64,000 nt of DNA from Tianweitania populi (GCF_014652875.1 NZ_BMZQ01000007.1:1-64000); one strand, 5' to 3'; numbered from the stretch's first letter, positions 7,905 through 17,028 are shown. Notes: a model not told the origin generated them from the sequence alone. Translations and numbers: made by a program.

Positions 7905-9776
7905 ATGAGTACAGCCGCAGTTCCGGCAACGGACGAGTTCACCGTTCCGTCCGAGTCGCTGGAAGCCACGCCCGGCTCCGCTTTCATGCGGCCGATCGAG
8001 GCGATCGCGGCAGTGCTGCTGATTGCGATCATCGGCATGCTTCTGACCGGTGTTGTGTCTCGCTACTTCTTCAATCGGCCAATCGTGTGGGTCGATGAAG
8101 CCTCCTCCATCGCCTTTCTTTGGCTGGCCATGCTCGGCACCGCAATCGCGGCGGATCGCAGCGAGCATCTGCGGCTCACCTTGTTCCTGTCGCGTATGCA
8201 GGAACGGCGGCGCGAATTCGTCGAGACCTTCGGCGTTGTGCTGATGGGCACATTCCTGATCGTTCTCCTGCCGCATGCCTATGAATATGCGGTGGGCGAA
8301 ATGGACATCACGTCGTCCGCCCTCAACATTCCCGTTGGCTACCGCGTTTCGGCGATCGCTGTTGGCATGGCGCTGATGCTGGGCTTGTTGCTGGTGCGGC
8401 TTTTCCGTACGTCCCGGCTGGTCGACGTGCTGGCGTCAGCCGCCATCGTCATCGCGATCTGCGCCGTTCTGTGGTTCCTGTCGCCGACGCTGAAAGGTCT
8501 GGGCGACGCCAACATCGTGATCTTCCTCGTGGGCGGTGCTGCACTCTGCCTGGCGCTCGGCGTACCGATCGCCTTCTGTTTCGGCATCGCGACGCTGCTG
8601 TTCCTGTCGTTTACGACGTCGATGCCGCTGGTTGTCATGGTGAGCCGGATCGATGAAGGCATGTCGAGCCTGATCCTCCTATCCGTGCCGGTCTTCGTGC
8701 TGCTTGGCTGCATTCTGGATGCGACCGGCATGGGCAAGGCGATCGTCGATTTTCTGGCGTCACTGCTTGGCCATGTGAAGGCTGGCATGTCTTATGTGCT
8801 GCTCGGCTCGCTGTTCCTAGTGTCCGGTATTTCCGGCTCGAAAGTGTCCGACATGGCGACCGTCGCGCCGGCTTTGTTTCCGGAGATGAAGCGGCGGGGC
8901 CACAAGCCGAGCGAGATGATCGCGCTGCTGGCGACAGGTGCCGCGATGGCTGATACTGTGCCGCCTTCGATCGTGCTGATCGTGCTGGGTTCGGTTGCCG
9001 GCGTGTCGATTGCGGCGCTCTTCACCAGCGGGTTCGCGATCGCCATGGTGCTGCTGATCGCGCTGGCGATTTTGGCCCGCTTCAAGGCCCGGCATGAAAG
9101 CATGGACGGCATCAAGCGCGCCTCGGGAAAGACCATCCTGAAGGTGGCGCTGCTTGCAGCACCCGCTCTTGTTCTGCCTTTCATCATCCGCAGTGCGGTG
9201 GCCAGCGGTGCTGCGACGGCGACGGAAGTTTCGACCATCGCCGTGCTCTATGCCTTCGTGATCGGCATGGTCCTCTACGGCGGAATTTCGCCGCGTCGCA
9301 TCTACAGCATGCTGGTGGAAACCGCTGCGATGTCGGGCGCGATCCTGCTGATACTGGGAACCGCGGCTGCTATGGCCTGGGCGCTGACGCAGACCGGCTT
9401 TGCTTTCCATCTGCGTGACGCGATGAGCAACCTGCCGGGCGGCTGGTTCACCTTCATGCTGCTGTCGATCGGCCTCTTCATGCTGCTGGGCTGCGTGCTG
9501 GAAGGCCTGCCGGCAATCGTGCTGCTGGCGCCCATCATGTTCCCGATCGCCCGCGCGCTGGGCATCAATGACATCCATTACTCGATGGTGATCGTGACCG
9601 CGATGAATATCGGCCTGATGGCGCCGCCGATCGGCGTTGGCTTCTATATCGCCTGCAAGGTCGGCAATGTGTCACCCGACGAAGCGATGGTAGCGATCTG
9701 GCCCTATATCGGCGCGCTGGTTCTCGGGCTGCTGGCAATCGCTGCCGTACCCTGGTTCTCGCTCGCCTTCCTGTAA
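7905..9776 (+). CDS. TRAP transporter, fused small and large membrane subunits (DctQM)
   Basis: A 623-residue fusion. Residues about 25-190 form the four-helix DctQ part, and residues about 215-623 form the DctM part with many hydrophobic segments. DctM signatures include LLSVPVFVLLGCILDATGMG, the GSKVSDMATVAPAL segment, and the C-terminal MAPPIGVGFYIA. The start at 7905 is chosen because GGGGAGG lies 6 bp upstream; an ATG at 7899 is too close to that site. TRAP systems use ion gradients to import organic acids bound by a periplasmic protein, here encoded 56 bp downstream. The cargo is probably a carboxylate, since CoA-ligase and thiolase genes follow. Confidence 0.9.
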   Translation: MSTAAVPATDEFTVPSESLEATPGSAFMRPIEAIAAVLLIAIIGMLLTGVVSRYFFNRPIVWVDEASSIAFLWLAMLGTAIAADRSEHLRLTLFLSRMQERRREFVETFGVVLMGTFLIVLLPHAYEYAVGEMDITSSALNIPVGYRVSAIAVGMALMLGLLLVRLFRTSRLVDVLASAAIVIAICAVLWFLSPTLKGLGDANIVIFLVGGAALCLALGVPIAFCFGIATLLFLSFTTSMPLVVMVSRIDEGMSSLILLSVPVFVLLGCILDATGMGKAIVDFLASLLGHVKAGMSYVLLGSLFLVSGISGSKVSDMATVAPALFPEMKRRGHKPSEMIALLATGAAMADTVPPSIVLIVLGSVAGVSIAALFTSGFAIAMVLLIALAILARFKARHESMDGIKRASGKTILKVALLAAPALVLPFIIRSAVASGAATATEVSTIAVLYAFVIGMVLYGGISPRRIYSMLVETAAMSGAILLILGTAAAMAWALTQTGFAFHLRDAMSNLPGGWFTFMLLSIGLFMLLGCVLEGLPAIVLLAPIMFPIARALGINDIHYSMVIVTAMNIGLMAPPIGVGFYIACKVGNVSPDEAMVAIWPYIGALVLGLLAIAAVPWFSLAFL

Positions 9777-9832
9777 GGCGCCGCGCCTAGCCAACAATCT
9801 GCCAAGTTCAATCAAGGAGGAGACTGAACGAC

Positions 9833-10843
9833 ATGATCATCAATCGCCGCACCATGCTTTTGGGGACGGGCACGCTTGCACTCGGTGCAGCATTCCACAC
9901 CCGAGCCGACGCTGCCGAGTTCACGTACAAGTTCGCCAACAACCTTCAGACGACGCATCCGCTGAACATTCGTTTGAAGGAAGCGACCGACAAGATCCTG
10001 GAAGAAAGCGGCGGACGGCTGCAGATCAACGTCTTTCCGTCGAGCCAGCTTGGCAACGATACGGAAACACTAACCCAGCTGCGCTCGGGCGCAACCGAGT
10101 TCTTCTCGCTGTCGCCGTTGATCCTGTCGACCTTGGTGCCGAATGCCGCGATCTCGGGCATCGGCTTTGCTTTCCCGGATTATGCTGCCGTTTGGAAGGC
10201 CATGGACGGCGAACTCGGCGCCTATGCGCGTGCCGAGATCGAGAAGAAGGGCTTGGTGCCCATGGAAAAGATCTGGGACAACGGCTTCCGGCAGATCACC
10301 AGCTCGAGCAAGCCGATCAACACGCCGGACGATCTGTCGGGCTTCAAGATCCGTGTTCCGCCAAGCCCGCTGTGGCAGTCCATGTTCACGGCCTTCGGTG
10401 CGGCCCCCACAACGATCAACTTCGCGGAAGTCTACACCGCATTGTCCACCGGCACCGTGGATGGCCAGGAAAACCCGCTCGCGATCGCTTCCACGGCCAA
10501 GCTCTACGAGGTCCAAAAGAATGTGGCCATGACCAACCACATGTGGGACGGCTTCTGGTTCTTGGCCAACAAGCGTTCCTGGGAAGCGCTGCCGGAAGAC
10601 CTGCGCGAGATCGTCGCCAAGAACCTCAACGGCAAAGCTGACGAGCAGCGCGCCGACACGGCGAAGCTCAACGACACGGTTCGCGAAGAGCTCACCAAGC
10701 TCGGCATGACCTTCACCGATCCGGACAAGGCCGCTTTCCGCGCCAAGCTCAAGGATGCCGGCTTCTATTCGGAGTGGAAGGGCAAGTTCGGCGATGAAGC
10801 CTGGGGCATCCTGGAAAAGGCCGTCGGCACCAGCCTGACCTGA
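9833..10843 (+). CDS. TRAP transporter solute-binding protein (DctP family)
   Basis: A 336-residue periplasmic protein. An AAGGAGGA site lies well placed before the ATG. The leader has INRRTMLLGTG followed by a hydrophobic run and ADAAEF, a twin-arginine-like signal. The mature part shows the DctP pattern: KFANNLQTTHPLNIR, then NVFPSSQLGND, then the conserved arginine region GFKIRVPPSPLW and TVDGQENPLA. The DctP arginine normally grips the carboxylate of the substrate. It serves the fused membrane protein directly upstream. Confidence 0.92.
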   Translation: MIINRRTMLLGTGTLALGAAFHTRADAAEFTYKFANNLQTTHPLNIRLKEATDKILEESGGRLQINVFPSSQLGNDTETLTQLRSGATEFFSLSPLILSTLVPNAAISGIGFAFPDYAAVWKAMDGELGAYARAEIEKKGLVPMEKIWDNGFRQITSSSKPINTPDDLSGFKIRVPPSPLWQSMFTAFGAAPTTINFAEVYTALSTGTVDGQENPLAIASTAKLYEVQKNVAMTNHMWDGFWFLANKRSWEALPEDLREIVAKNLNGKADEQRADTAKLNDTVREELTKLGMTFTDPDKAAFRAKLKDAGFYSEWKGKFGDEAWGILEKAVGTSLT

Positions 10844-10912
10844 ACACTGCCTGACAACGGTCGCCGCTTCCATCTGAGGCGGCGGTCAACTCTCCTGGGG
10901 AATGAGGACCAA

Positions 10913-11716
10913 GTGGCAGACCGCTTGAAGAACAAGACCGCCATTGTGTTCGGCGCAGGCTCGGCCGGGCCGGGCTGGGGCAATGGCAAGGCAGCCGCTG
11001 TGCTTTATGCCCGCGAAGGCGCTGCAGTGGCCTGCGTCGATCTGGATGTGGCGGCGGCAGAGGAAACAGCTGGCATCATCACAAACGAGGGTGGGCGGGC
11101 CATCGCGATCGCGGCCGATGTCACGAAGCTCGCCTCGATCGAAGACGCCGTCGCGCAGGCGCGTGACGCCTTCGGCGCCATCACTGTGCTGCACAACAAT
11201 GTCGGCGTGACCCACATGGCGGGTCCGGTCGAGTTGGATGAGGTGCGCTTCCAGCAATCCGTCGACCTGAACCTCGGTTCTGTTTACCGCACGGCGAAGG
11301 CCGTCATTCCACAGATGCTGGAAGCGGGCGGTGGGGCAATCGTCAACATTTCCTCGCTCGCCGCGATGCGCTGGACCGGCTATCCATATTTTGCCTACTA
11401 CGCGACCAAAGCCGCAGTGAACCAGGCGACGGTGGCGATCGCCATCCAGTATGCCGGGCAAGGAATCCGCGCCAATTGCGTGGTGCCCGGCCTGATCGAT
11501 ACGCCACTGATCTACAAGCAGATTTCATCGCAATATGCTTCCGCTGAAGAGATGGTCTCGGCGCGCAATGCCGCTTTGCCGGGTGGCAAGATGGGAGACG
11601 CGTGGGACATCGCCCATGCCGCGCTGTTCCTGGTGTCTGACGAGGCCAAGTTCATCAACGGCGTCTGTTTGCCCGTGGATGGCGGGCAGAGCTGCACGGT
11701 TCCGGTGCCCCATTGA
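10913..11716 (+). CDS. SDR-family oxidoreductase with an atypical glycine motif
   Basis: A 267-residue short-chain dehydrogenase with a GTG start. Catalytic residues are visible: N95/N96 (HNNVG), S147/S148 (NISSLAA), Y162 and K166 (YYATK), and the C-terminal LPVDGGQS. The nucleotide loop is unusual: residues 14-27 read GAGSAGPGWGNGKA, longer than the standard TGxxxGxG. Some fungal and bacterial SDRs near CoA-ligase genes share such loops, so it is probably still functional. It most likely oxidises a hydroxyl intermediate or substrate of the imported acid. The IclR gene follows with a 4-bp overlap. Confidence 0.88.
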   Translation: MADRLKNKTAIVFGAGSAGPGWGNGKAAAVLYAREGAAVACVDLDVAAAEETAGIITNEGGRAIAIAADVTKLASIEDAVAQARDAFGAITVLHNNVGVTHMAGPVELDEVRFQQSVDLNLGSVYRTAKAVIPQMLEAGGGAIVNISSLAAMRWTGYPYFAYYATKAAVNQATVAIAIQYAGQGIRANCVVPGLIDTPLIYKQISSQYASAEEMVSARNAALPGGKMGDAWDIAHAALFLVSDEAKFINGVCLPVDGGQSCTVPVPH

Positions 11717-12573
11717 GCGAGGTGAGCGACATCACCGGCTCGCAGAGCGTCGACCGGGCGCTGAAGCTGCTGTCGCTTGTCGGGCGAAGCTCGGAAGAGG
11801 GCATGTCGCTCAACGAGATCGTCAGCCGCAGCGGCTTCAACAAGGCGACGACGCGGCGTCTGCTGCTTGCATTGATGCGCGCCAAGATGGTCGATCAGGA
11901 CGAGATCGAGCGCCGCTATTATCTCGGCGAGGAAGCCTATGTGCTGGGTTCCTTCGCAGCACCGCGCTTCGGATTGCTGGAAATGTCGATGGAAAGCCTG
12001 ATCCGCATTTCCCGCCAAACGGGCGACGCAAGCTTCCTGTCGATCCGCCGGGATACGCATTCCATCTGCCTGCACCGTGAGGAGGGCACCTACCCCATCC
12101 GCACCCATGCGCTGCTGAAAGGCTTCGAGCATCCGCTGGGCATTGGCGCCGGCTCGCTGGCCATGCTGGCGACCCTTGATGATGCCGAGGTAAACGAGGT
12201 GCTGGCGCGAAATGCGGACGAGCTCGCCACCGACTTCGCAGAAGTTCCAGTGACGGACGTTCGCGCAGCACTCAACCGCACGCGCATGAAGGGCTATGCC
12301 GTCAACCCTGGCATGATTTTTGCCAATTCCTGGGGGATCGGCGTAGCGCTCAGTTTTCCTGACGGACGGCTCGCGGGCGCCATCAGCTTGGCTGCCATCG
12401 ACAGCCGTGTGCAGGAGCCGCGGCAAAGCGAATTGGCTTCCATTCTGCGCGAGGAAGCCGCGCGCATCGAATGCAAACTGGCGCGCATGATCGACCGGGA
12501 ACGGGCAGACAAGCGGCCGAAGGCACGCAACGCAGCACCGCAACGACTTGCAGGGAGAAGGGCATCGCTATGA
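11713..12573 (+). CDS. IclR-family transcriptional regulator
   Basis: A 286-residue regulator that starts with TTG at 11713, overlapping the SDR stop codon. The N-terminal winged helix (about 8-75) contains SVDRALKLL, SLNEIVSRSGFNKATTRRLL and the LGEEAYVLG transition. The C-terminal effector domain (about 90-260) has GDASFLSIRRDT and HPLGIGAGSLAMLA. The last 30 residues are basic. IclR proteins sense small catabolites. Its place inside the TRAP/CoA-ligase operon, between enzyme genes, suggests it controls this pathway. A GTG at 11722 is an alternative start. Confidence 0.9.
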   Translation: MSEVSDITGSQSVDRALKLLSLVGRSSEEGMSLNEIVSRSGFNKATTRRLLLALMRAKMVDQDEIERRYYLGEEAYVLGSFAAPRFGLLEMSMESLIRISRQTGDASFLSIRRDTHSICLHREEGTYPIRTHALLKGFEHPLGIGAGSLAMLATLDDAEVNEVLARNADELATDFAEVPVTDVRAALNRTRMKGYAVNPGMIFANSWGIGVALSFPDGRLAGAISLAAIDSRVQEPRQSELASILREEAARIECKLARMIDRERADKRPKARNAAPQRLAGRRASL

Positions 12574-13742
12574 GCAAGGCACAGATCGTGGGCTGGTCCC
12601 ATTCGCAGTTCGGCAAAACCGAATATCCCGACACGGAAGCGCTGATGGCGTCTGTTGTCGCCCCAGCGCTGGACCATGCGGGTGTCAGCGCCGAAGAGGT
12701 CGACGGCATCTTCGTCGGCGTCCTGAATGGCGGCTTCTCCAAGCAGGAGTTCCAGGGCGCGCTGGTCGGCATGGTGGAAGGCAGTCTAGCTGCGGTCCCC
12801 TCCGTGCGGCTGGAAAATGCCTGCTCGACCGGCTCATCCGCGATCTACACGGCCATGGACTTCATCGAGTCCGGGCGTGGTCGCATCGCGCTGGTCGTCG
12901 GTGCCGAAAAGATGACGGCGGTGCCGACAGAGCGCGTCAGCGACATCCTGCTCGGCGGCTCCTATCGCAAGGAAGAAGCCGATGTCGAAGGCGGCTTTGC
13001 CGGCGTGTTCGGCCGCATCGCCCAGAACTACTTCCAGCGCTATGGCGACCGTTCAGAAGAACTCGCGATGATCGCGGCCAAGAACCACGCCAACGGCGTC
13101 AACAATCCCTATGCCCATATGCGCAAGGATTTCGGCTTCGACTTCTGCAACCAGGTTTCGGACAAGAACCCGCGCGTGGCGGGGCCGCTTCGGCGCACCG
13201 ACTGCTCGCTCGTTTCCGACGGTGCCGTGGCGCTGGTACTGGCGGATGAGGAGACGGCTGCCGGCCTGAACCGGGCGATCGGCTTTCGGGCCCGCGCCAA
13301 TGTCAACGATGTCTTCGCGCTCAGCCGTCGCCGCGACGTGCTGGCCTTCGATGGCCCGCGCGCGGCATGGCGCAAGGCGCTGGAGCAGGGCGGCGTGACG
13401 CTGGACGATCTGTCCTTCGTCGAAACGCATGACTGCTTCACCATCGCCGAGCTGATCGAATACGAGGCGATGGGCTTGGCGCCGCAAGGCGAGGGCTACA
13501 AAGTCGTGCGCGACGGAACGACCGCAAGAGCGGGACGGCTGCCAGTCAATCCATCCGGCGGTCTGAAGTCGAAGGGTCATCCGATCGGCGCGACGGGCGT
13601 GTCTATGCATGTCATGGCGGCCATGCAGTTGATGAACGAGGCCGGTGGTATCCAGGTGCCGGACGCCAAGCTCGCCGGCGTGTTCAACATGGGCGGCGCC
13701 GCCGTTTCGAACTTCGTTTCGATCCTGGAGCGCGTGAAATGA
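12570..13742 (+). CDS. Thiolase family protein, SCP-x-like
   Basis: A 390-residue thiolase. The ATG at 12570 overlaps the IclR stop (ATGA), and the frame upstream belongs to IclR-coding DNA. The nucleophile C85 sits in ENACSTGSS. The second active-site motif is H287-D288-C289-F, and H337 lies in GLKSKGHPIGATG. The classical C-terminal CxG is replaced by FNMGGAAVS, as in SCP-x and related unclassified thiolases, where the HDCF cysteine takes over. It would cleave a beta-ketoacyl-CoA or condense acyl-CoAs. It is coupled to the CoA ligase downstream by a 4-bp overlap. Confidence 0.9.
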   Translation: MSKAQIVGWSHSQFGKTEYPDTEALMASVVAPALDHAGVSAEEVDGIFVGVLNGGFSKQEFQGALVGMVEGSLAAVPSVRLENACSTGSSAIYTAMDFIESGRGRIALVVGAEKMTAVPTERVSDILLGGSYRKEEADVEGGFAGVFGRIAQNYFQRYGDRSEELAMIAAKNHANGVNNPYAHMRKDFGFDFCNQVSDKNPRVAGPLRRTDCSLVSDGAVALVLADEETAAGLNRAIGFRARANVNDVFALSRRRDVLAFDGPRAAWRKALEQGGVTLDDLSFVETHDCFTIAELIEYEAMGLAPQGEGYKVVRDGTTARAGRLPVNPSGGLKSKGHPIGATGVSMHVMAAMQLMNEAGGIQVPDAKLAGVFNMGGAAVSNFVSILERVK

Positions 13743-15370
13743 CGGCAGGCGATCCGGTAGGCGGGGTGCGGCCCAACTCGACGCGGGTCATGAATCTGGC
13801 CACGGTTCTGAGCCAGCAGGCGCGCCGCCATGGTGGTGAGCCCGGTCTGGTTTGGCGCGACCGCGTTTGGGACTGGGCCGAGTTGGAAACACGCGTCAAC
13901 GCCATGGCCTATGCGCTGGTTCATGAGTTCGGCGTTCAACAAGGCGACCGGATCCTGGTGCAGTCCTCCAACTGCAACCAGATGTTCGAATCCATGTTCG
14001 CAGCCTTCAGGGTTGGCGCGGTCTGGGTGCCCACCAATTTCCGCCAAACGCCCGATGAAGTCGCGTACCTCGCGCAATCCTCAGGCGCATCGTTGATGAT
14101 CTGCCAGGCGAACTTCGCCGGACATGCTGAAGCCTCACGGAATGCCAGCCCAGCCTTGAAGCAGTTCATTGCCATCGGCGAGTCCGGCTTTGGCGAGGAT
14201 TATGATGCGATTGTCGCGCGCAATCTTGGCCAGACAATCAAAGCTGCCGCTGTCGATCGAGACGATCCCTGCTGGTACTTCTATACGTCCGGCACGACGG
14301 GCCGACCGAAGGCAGCGGTGCTGACGCATGGGCAGATGGCGTTCGTCATCAACAACCATCACGGCGATCTTTTCCCCGGCACGACGCATGAAGACCGCTC
14401 GATCGTGGTCGCGCCGCTGTCGCATGGCGCCGGCGTCCACCAGCTCTGCCAGGTCGCGCATGGTTGCACCACGATCCTGCTGCCGACGGAGAAGTTCGAC
14501 ATCGACGGGCTGTGGCGGCTGGTCGAGCAATGGAAGGTGACGAACCTCTTCACGGTGCCTACCATTGTGAAGATGCTGGTCGAGGATCCGGCGGTCGACC
14601 GCTACGACCACTCCTCCTTGCGCTACGTGATCTATGCGGGCGCACCAATGTATCGCGAGGACCAGAAGCGGGCGCTCAACAAGCTTGGCAAGGTCTTAGT
14701 GCAGTATTTCGGATTGGGCGAAGTCACTGGCGCCATCACCGTTCTGCCGCCGATGATGCACAGCGCGGAAGACGGGCCACATGCACGCATCGGCACCTGC
14801 GGCTTCGAGCGTACGGGCATGCAGGTCGAAATCCAGGATGATCAAGGCAACGAGGTCGCGCAGGGCGAAACCGGCGAAATCTGCGCCATCGGACCGGCCG
14901 TCTTCGCCGGCTACTACCAGAATCCGGAAGCCAACGCGAAAAGCTTCCGCAATGGCTGGTTCCGCACCGGTGATCTCGGCCACATGGACGAGCAGGGCTT
15001 TGTTTACATCACCGGTCGCGCGTCCGACATGTACATCTCCGGCGGCTCCAACGTTTATCCGCGCGAGGTCGAGGAGAAGCTGCTTCAGCATCCCGCAATC
15101 TCGGAAGTCGCGATCCTCGGCGTGCCGGATCCGGTGTGGGGCGAAGTCGGCGTTGCCGTCTGCGTGCCACGCGCAGGTGAGCGGGTAGAGGCGGGTGAAT
15201 TGGCGGCTTGGCTCGACGGCAAGGTCGCCCGCTACAAGCTGCCGAAACGCTACGTCTTCTGGCCGGACATGCCGAAATCCGCCTATGGCAAGATCGCCAA
15301 GAAGCTGATCCGCGAAGAGCTGGAAAAGCGCGGCGACCTCAATGACGCGCCGCAGCGGCTGAGCGCCTGA
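13739..15370 (+). CDS. Acyl-CoA synthetase (AMP-forming)
   Basis: A 543-residue member of the adenylating ANL family. The P-loop-like motif begins at Y182 (YTSGTTGRPKA). The hinge region has GWFRTGDLGHMDEQGF, and the C-terminal catalytic lysine is in AYGKIAKK. It activates a carboxylic acid with ATP and CoA. Together with the TRAP importer and the thiolase it outlines a route: import acid, form acyl-CoA, oxidise, then cleave. Overlap with the thiolase stop is 4 bp. Acid specificity is not readable by eye; medium-chain, aryl and branched acids are all possible. Confidence 0.9.
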   Translation: MTAGDPVGGVRPNSTRVMNLATVLSQQARRHGGEPGLVWRDRVWDWAELETRVNAMAYALVHEFGVQQGDRILVQSSNCNQMFESMFAAFRVGAVWVPTNFRQTPDEVAYLAQSSGASLMICQANFAGHAEASRNASPALKQFIAIGESGFGEDYDAIVARNLGQTIKAAAVDRDDPCWYFYTSGTTGRPKAAVLTHGQMAFVINNHHGDLFPGTTHEDRSIVVAPLSHGAGVHQLCQVAHGCTTILLPTEKFDIDGLWRLVEQWKVTNLFTVPTIVKMLVEDPAVDRYDHSSLRYVIYAGAPMYREDQKRALNKLGKVLVQYFGLGEVTGAITVLPPMMHSAEDGPHARIGTCGFERTGMQVEIQDDQGNEVAQGETGEICAIGPAVFAGYYQNPEANAKSFRNGWFRTGDLGHMDEQGFVYITGRASDMYISGGSNVYPREVEEKLLQHPAISEVAILGVPDPVWGEVGVAVCVPRAGERVEAGELAAWLDGKVARYKLPKRYVFWPDMPKSAYGKIAKKLIREELEKRGDLNDAPQRLSA

Positions 15371-15382
15371 GGAGGATCAAGC

Positions 15383-16141
15383 ATGACAAGTGAGATCAAG
15401 AGCGTCGTCGTGACCGGCGGCGCTTCCGGGATCGGCTTTGACATTGCCGGTGTTCTGCATGCACGCGGCTGGCAGGTGCATCTGCTGGACCTGAAACAGG
15501 ATGCTCTTGATGCAGCCTGCGACAAGCTCGGCATTTCCGGCGATCAAGGCCACGAAGTCAACGTCACGGACGAAGCTAGGGTGGATGCCATCATTGCACG
15601 TGCAGCAGAGAGCGCCCAGCTCGGCGCCGTCGTCAACTGTGCGGGCATCGGTCAGGACACGCCGGCCGTCGATATGAAGGTCGAAGATTTCCGCCGCATC
15701 ATCGACGTCAATCTCACCGGCACGTTCATCGTGGCGCGTGCCGCTGCCCGTTACTGGCTGGCCAACAGCATGCCGGGTGCGGTCGTCAACATCGGCTCGG
15801 TATCCGGCCTGCTCGGCAATAAGGGCCGCGCGAGCTATGGCTCGTCAAAGGCGGCCGTCAGCCATCTCACGCGCATCCTTTGTACGGAGTGGGGCGCCGA
15901 CAACATCCGCGTCAACACGGTGGCGCCGGGTGCCGTCAACACGCCGCTCACCGACCTCCACCACACGCCTGACGTCCGCCAGCAATGGCATGAGCGCATT
16001 CCACAACAGCGATACGGAACGACTTGTGAGATCGCCAACGCGGTTGCGTTCCTCGTTTCGGATGAAGCGAGCTACATCAACGGCCAAACCCTTGCGGTGG
16101 ACGGCGGCTTTGTATCGGCCGGCCTCATGGTGCGCGAATGA
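15383..16141 (+). CDS. SDR-family oxidoreductase
   Basis: A 252-residue classical SDR with GGAGGA upstream. It has the standard cofactor loop (VTGGASGIGF, residues 10-19), the NCAGIG motif, S in NIGSVSG, the YGSSK catalytic pair, and a C-terminal LAVDGG. Overlap with the PPC-domain gene downstream is 4 bp. It is the second SDR of the operon; the two may act on different hydroxyl/keto steps, for instance a 3-hydroxyacyl step. The exact substrate is unknown. Confidence 0.9.
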   Translation: MTSEIKSVVVTGGASGIGFDIAGVLHARGWQVHLLDLKQDALDAACDKLGISGDQGHEVNVTDEARVDAIIARAAESAQLGAVVNCAGIGQDTPAVDMKVEDFRRIIDVNLTGTFIVARAAARYWLANSMPGAVVNIGSVSGLLGNKGRASYGSSKAAVSHLTRILCTEWGADNIRVNTVAPGAVNTPLTDLHHTPDVRQQWHERIPQQRYGTTCEIANAVAFLVSDEASYINGQTLAVDGGFVSAGLMVRE

Positions 16142-16980
16142 ACCCGCGTTCCATTCATCATCCCGGCACCCCGGAACAGCCGCGTGTGTTGGCCGAGACC
16201 TGTTCGGTGCGCCGGCTCAGCCTGCGCTTTTCAGCGGGCGTGCCGGTGCTGGAGGCCGTCGCCAAGGCGCTTGCTTCTGAGGGGATCGACAGCGCCGTCA
16301 TAGAGATCGAAGGCGGCAGCTTTGCGCCTTTGGTCTACGTCATTCCCGCGCCCAGTCCCGACGACAGCCATGCCGCCTGGTACAGTGACACGCGGCAACC
16401 GGATGGCGTGGCGCTTGGCGAAAGCCTCGTCATGTCCTTTGGCCGCCGCCAGGGCCAGCCCTTCATCCACTGCCATGGGATCTGGATCCATGCCGACGGC
16501 TTTCGCGGCGCCGGCCATCTGATCCCGCATGAAGCGAGGTTTGCCGAAGGGGTGGAGGCTACTGTCTATGCCGTTTCAGGCGCGCTATTCGACCAGCAGC
16601 AGGATGCGGAAACAAACTTCACGCTGCTGACGCCCGTGCCGAACGGTGCGGCTGATCCCGATGGCGCGAAGGGCGTTCTGCTGCGGATCAAGCCGAACAG
16701 CGACATCCATGCCGCGGTGGAAGATGCAGCACGCTCAGCCGGTCTGGCCGATGGAACAGTCCACGGCATCGGAAGCCTCGTCGGTTGTGATTTCGCTGAT
16801 GGCACGCACATGGCGTCCTACGCGTCGGAGTTGTTCATCCGCGACGGCAGCATCGACAACGGGAAAGCAACGCTCGACATCGCCATCGTCGACGTGGATG
16901 CCGCGATCTTCGAAGGTGAGATTTCACGGGGTACGAACCCCGTCTGCGTCACATGCGAGTTGCTGATCGTTGGAGTTTGA
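16138..16980 (+). CDS. Tandem PPC (DUF296) domain protein
   Basis: A 280-residue protein built of two PPC/DUF296-like units, about residues 20-150 and 155-280. The first keeps a histidine-rich core: H111, H113 and H118 in FIHCHGIWIHADG, and H127 in GAGHLIPHEA. The second has the same strand order (FIRDGSIDN, DIAIVDVDA, then CELLIVGV) but has lost those histidines. PPC proteins are small trimeric folds found with DNA-binding motifs in plants and alone in bacteria, mostly of unknown function. No AT-hook is present. Coupling to SDR, thiolase and CoA-ligase genes suggests a metabolic role. A direct enzymatic role is a guess. Confidence 0.75.
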   Translation: MNPRSIHHPGTPEQPRVLAETCSVRRLSLRFSAGVPVLEAVAKALASEGIDSAVIEIEGGSFAPLVYVIPAPSPDDSHAAWYSDTRQPDGVALGESLVMSFGRRQGQPFIHCHGIWIHADGFRGAGHLIPHEARFAEGVEATVYAVSGALFDQQQDAETNFTLLTPVPNGAADPDGAKGVLLRIKPNSDIHAAVEDAARSAGLADGTVHGIGSLVGCDFADGTHMASYASELFIRDGSIDNGKATLDIAIVDVDAAIFEGEISRGTNPVCVTCELLIVGV

Positions 16981-16996
16981 GCGCTTTCTGAAGCCT

Positions 16997-17018
16997 AGCC
17001 GTTCTCCGGCTTTCTTCT
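16997..17018 (+). terminator. Intrinsic terminator after the TRAP/CoA-ligase operon
   Basis: AGCCG, a TTCTC loop and CGGCT are followed by a pyrimidine-rich TTTCTTCT run, 17 bp after the PPC gene stop. The stem is only 5 bp, so strength is uncertain, but the position at the end of a long operon and before a convergent gene fits. Confidence 0.5.
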
Positions 17019-17028
17019 GGAACCAGCG

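Noticed and set aside
10862-10884. CGCCGC/GCGGCG hairpin between the TRAP binding protein and SDR genes
   Set aside because: Only 6 bp with an 11-base loop and no T run; chance is likely in GC-rich DNA.
11512-12543. 343-codon open frame on the minus strand opposite the IclR gene
   Set aside because: It runs antisense to the well-supported SDR 3' end and IclR gene, has an Arg/His/Gln-rich translation and no family pattern; a typical GC-rich shadow frame.
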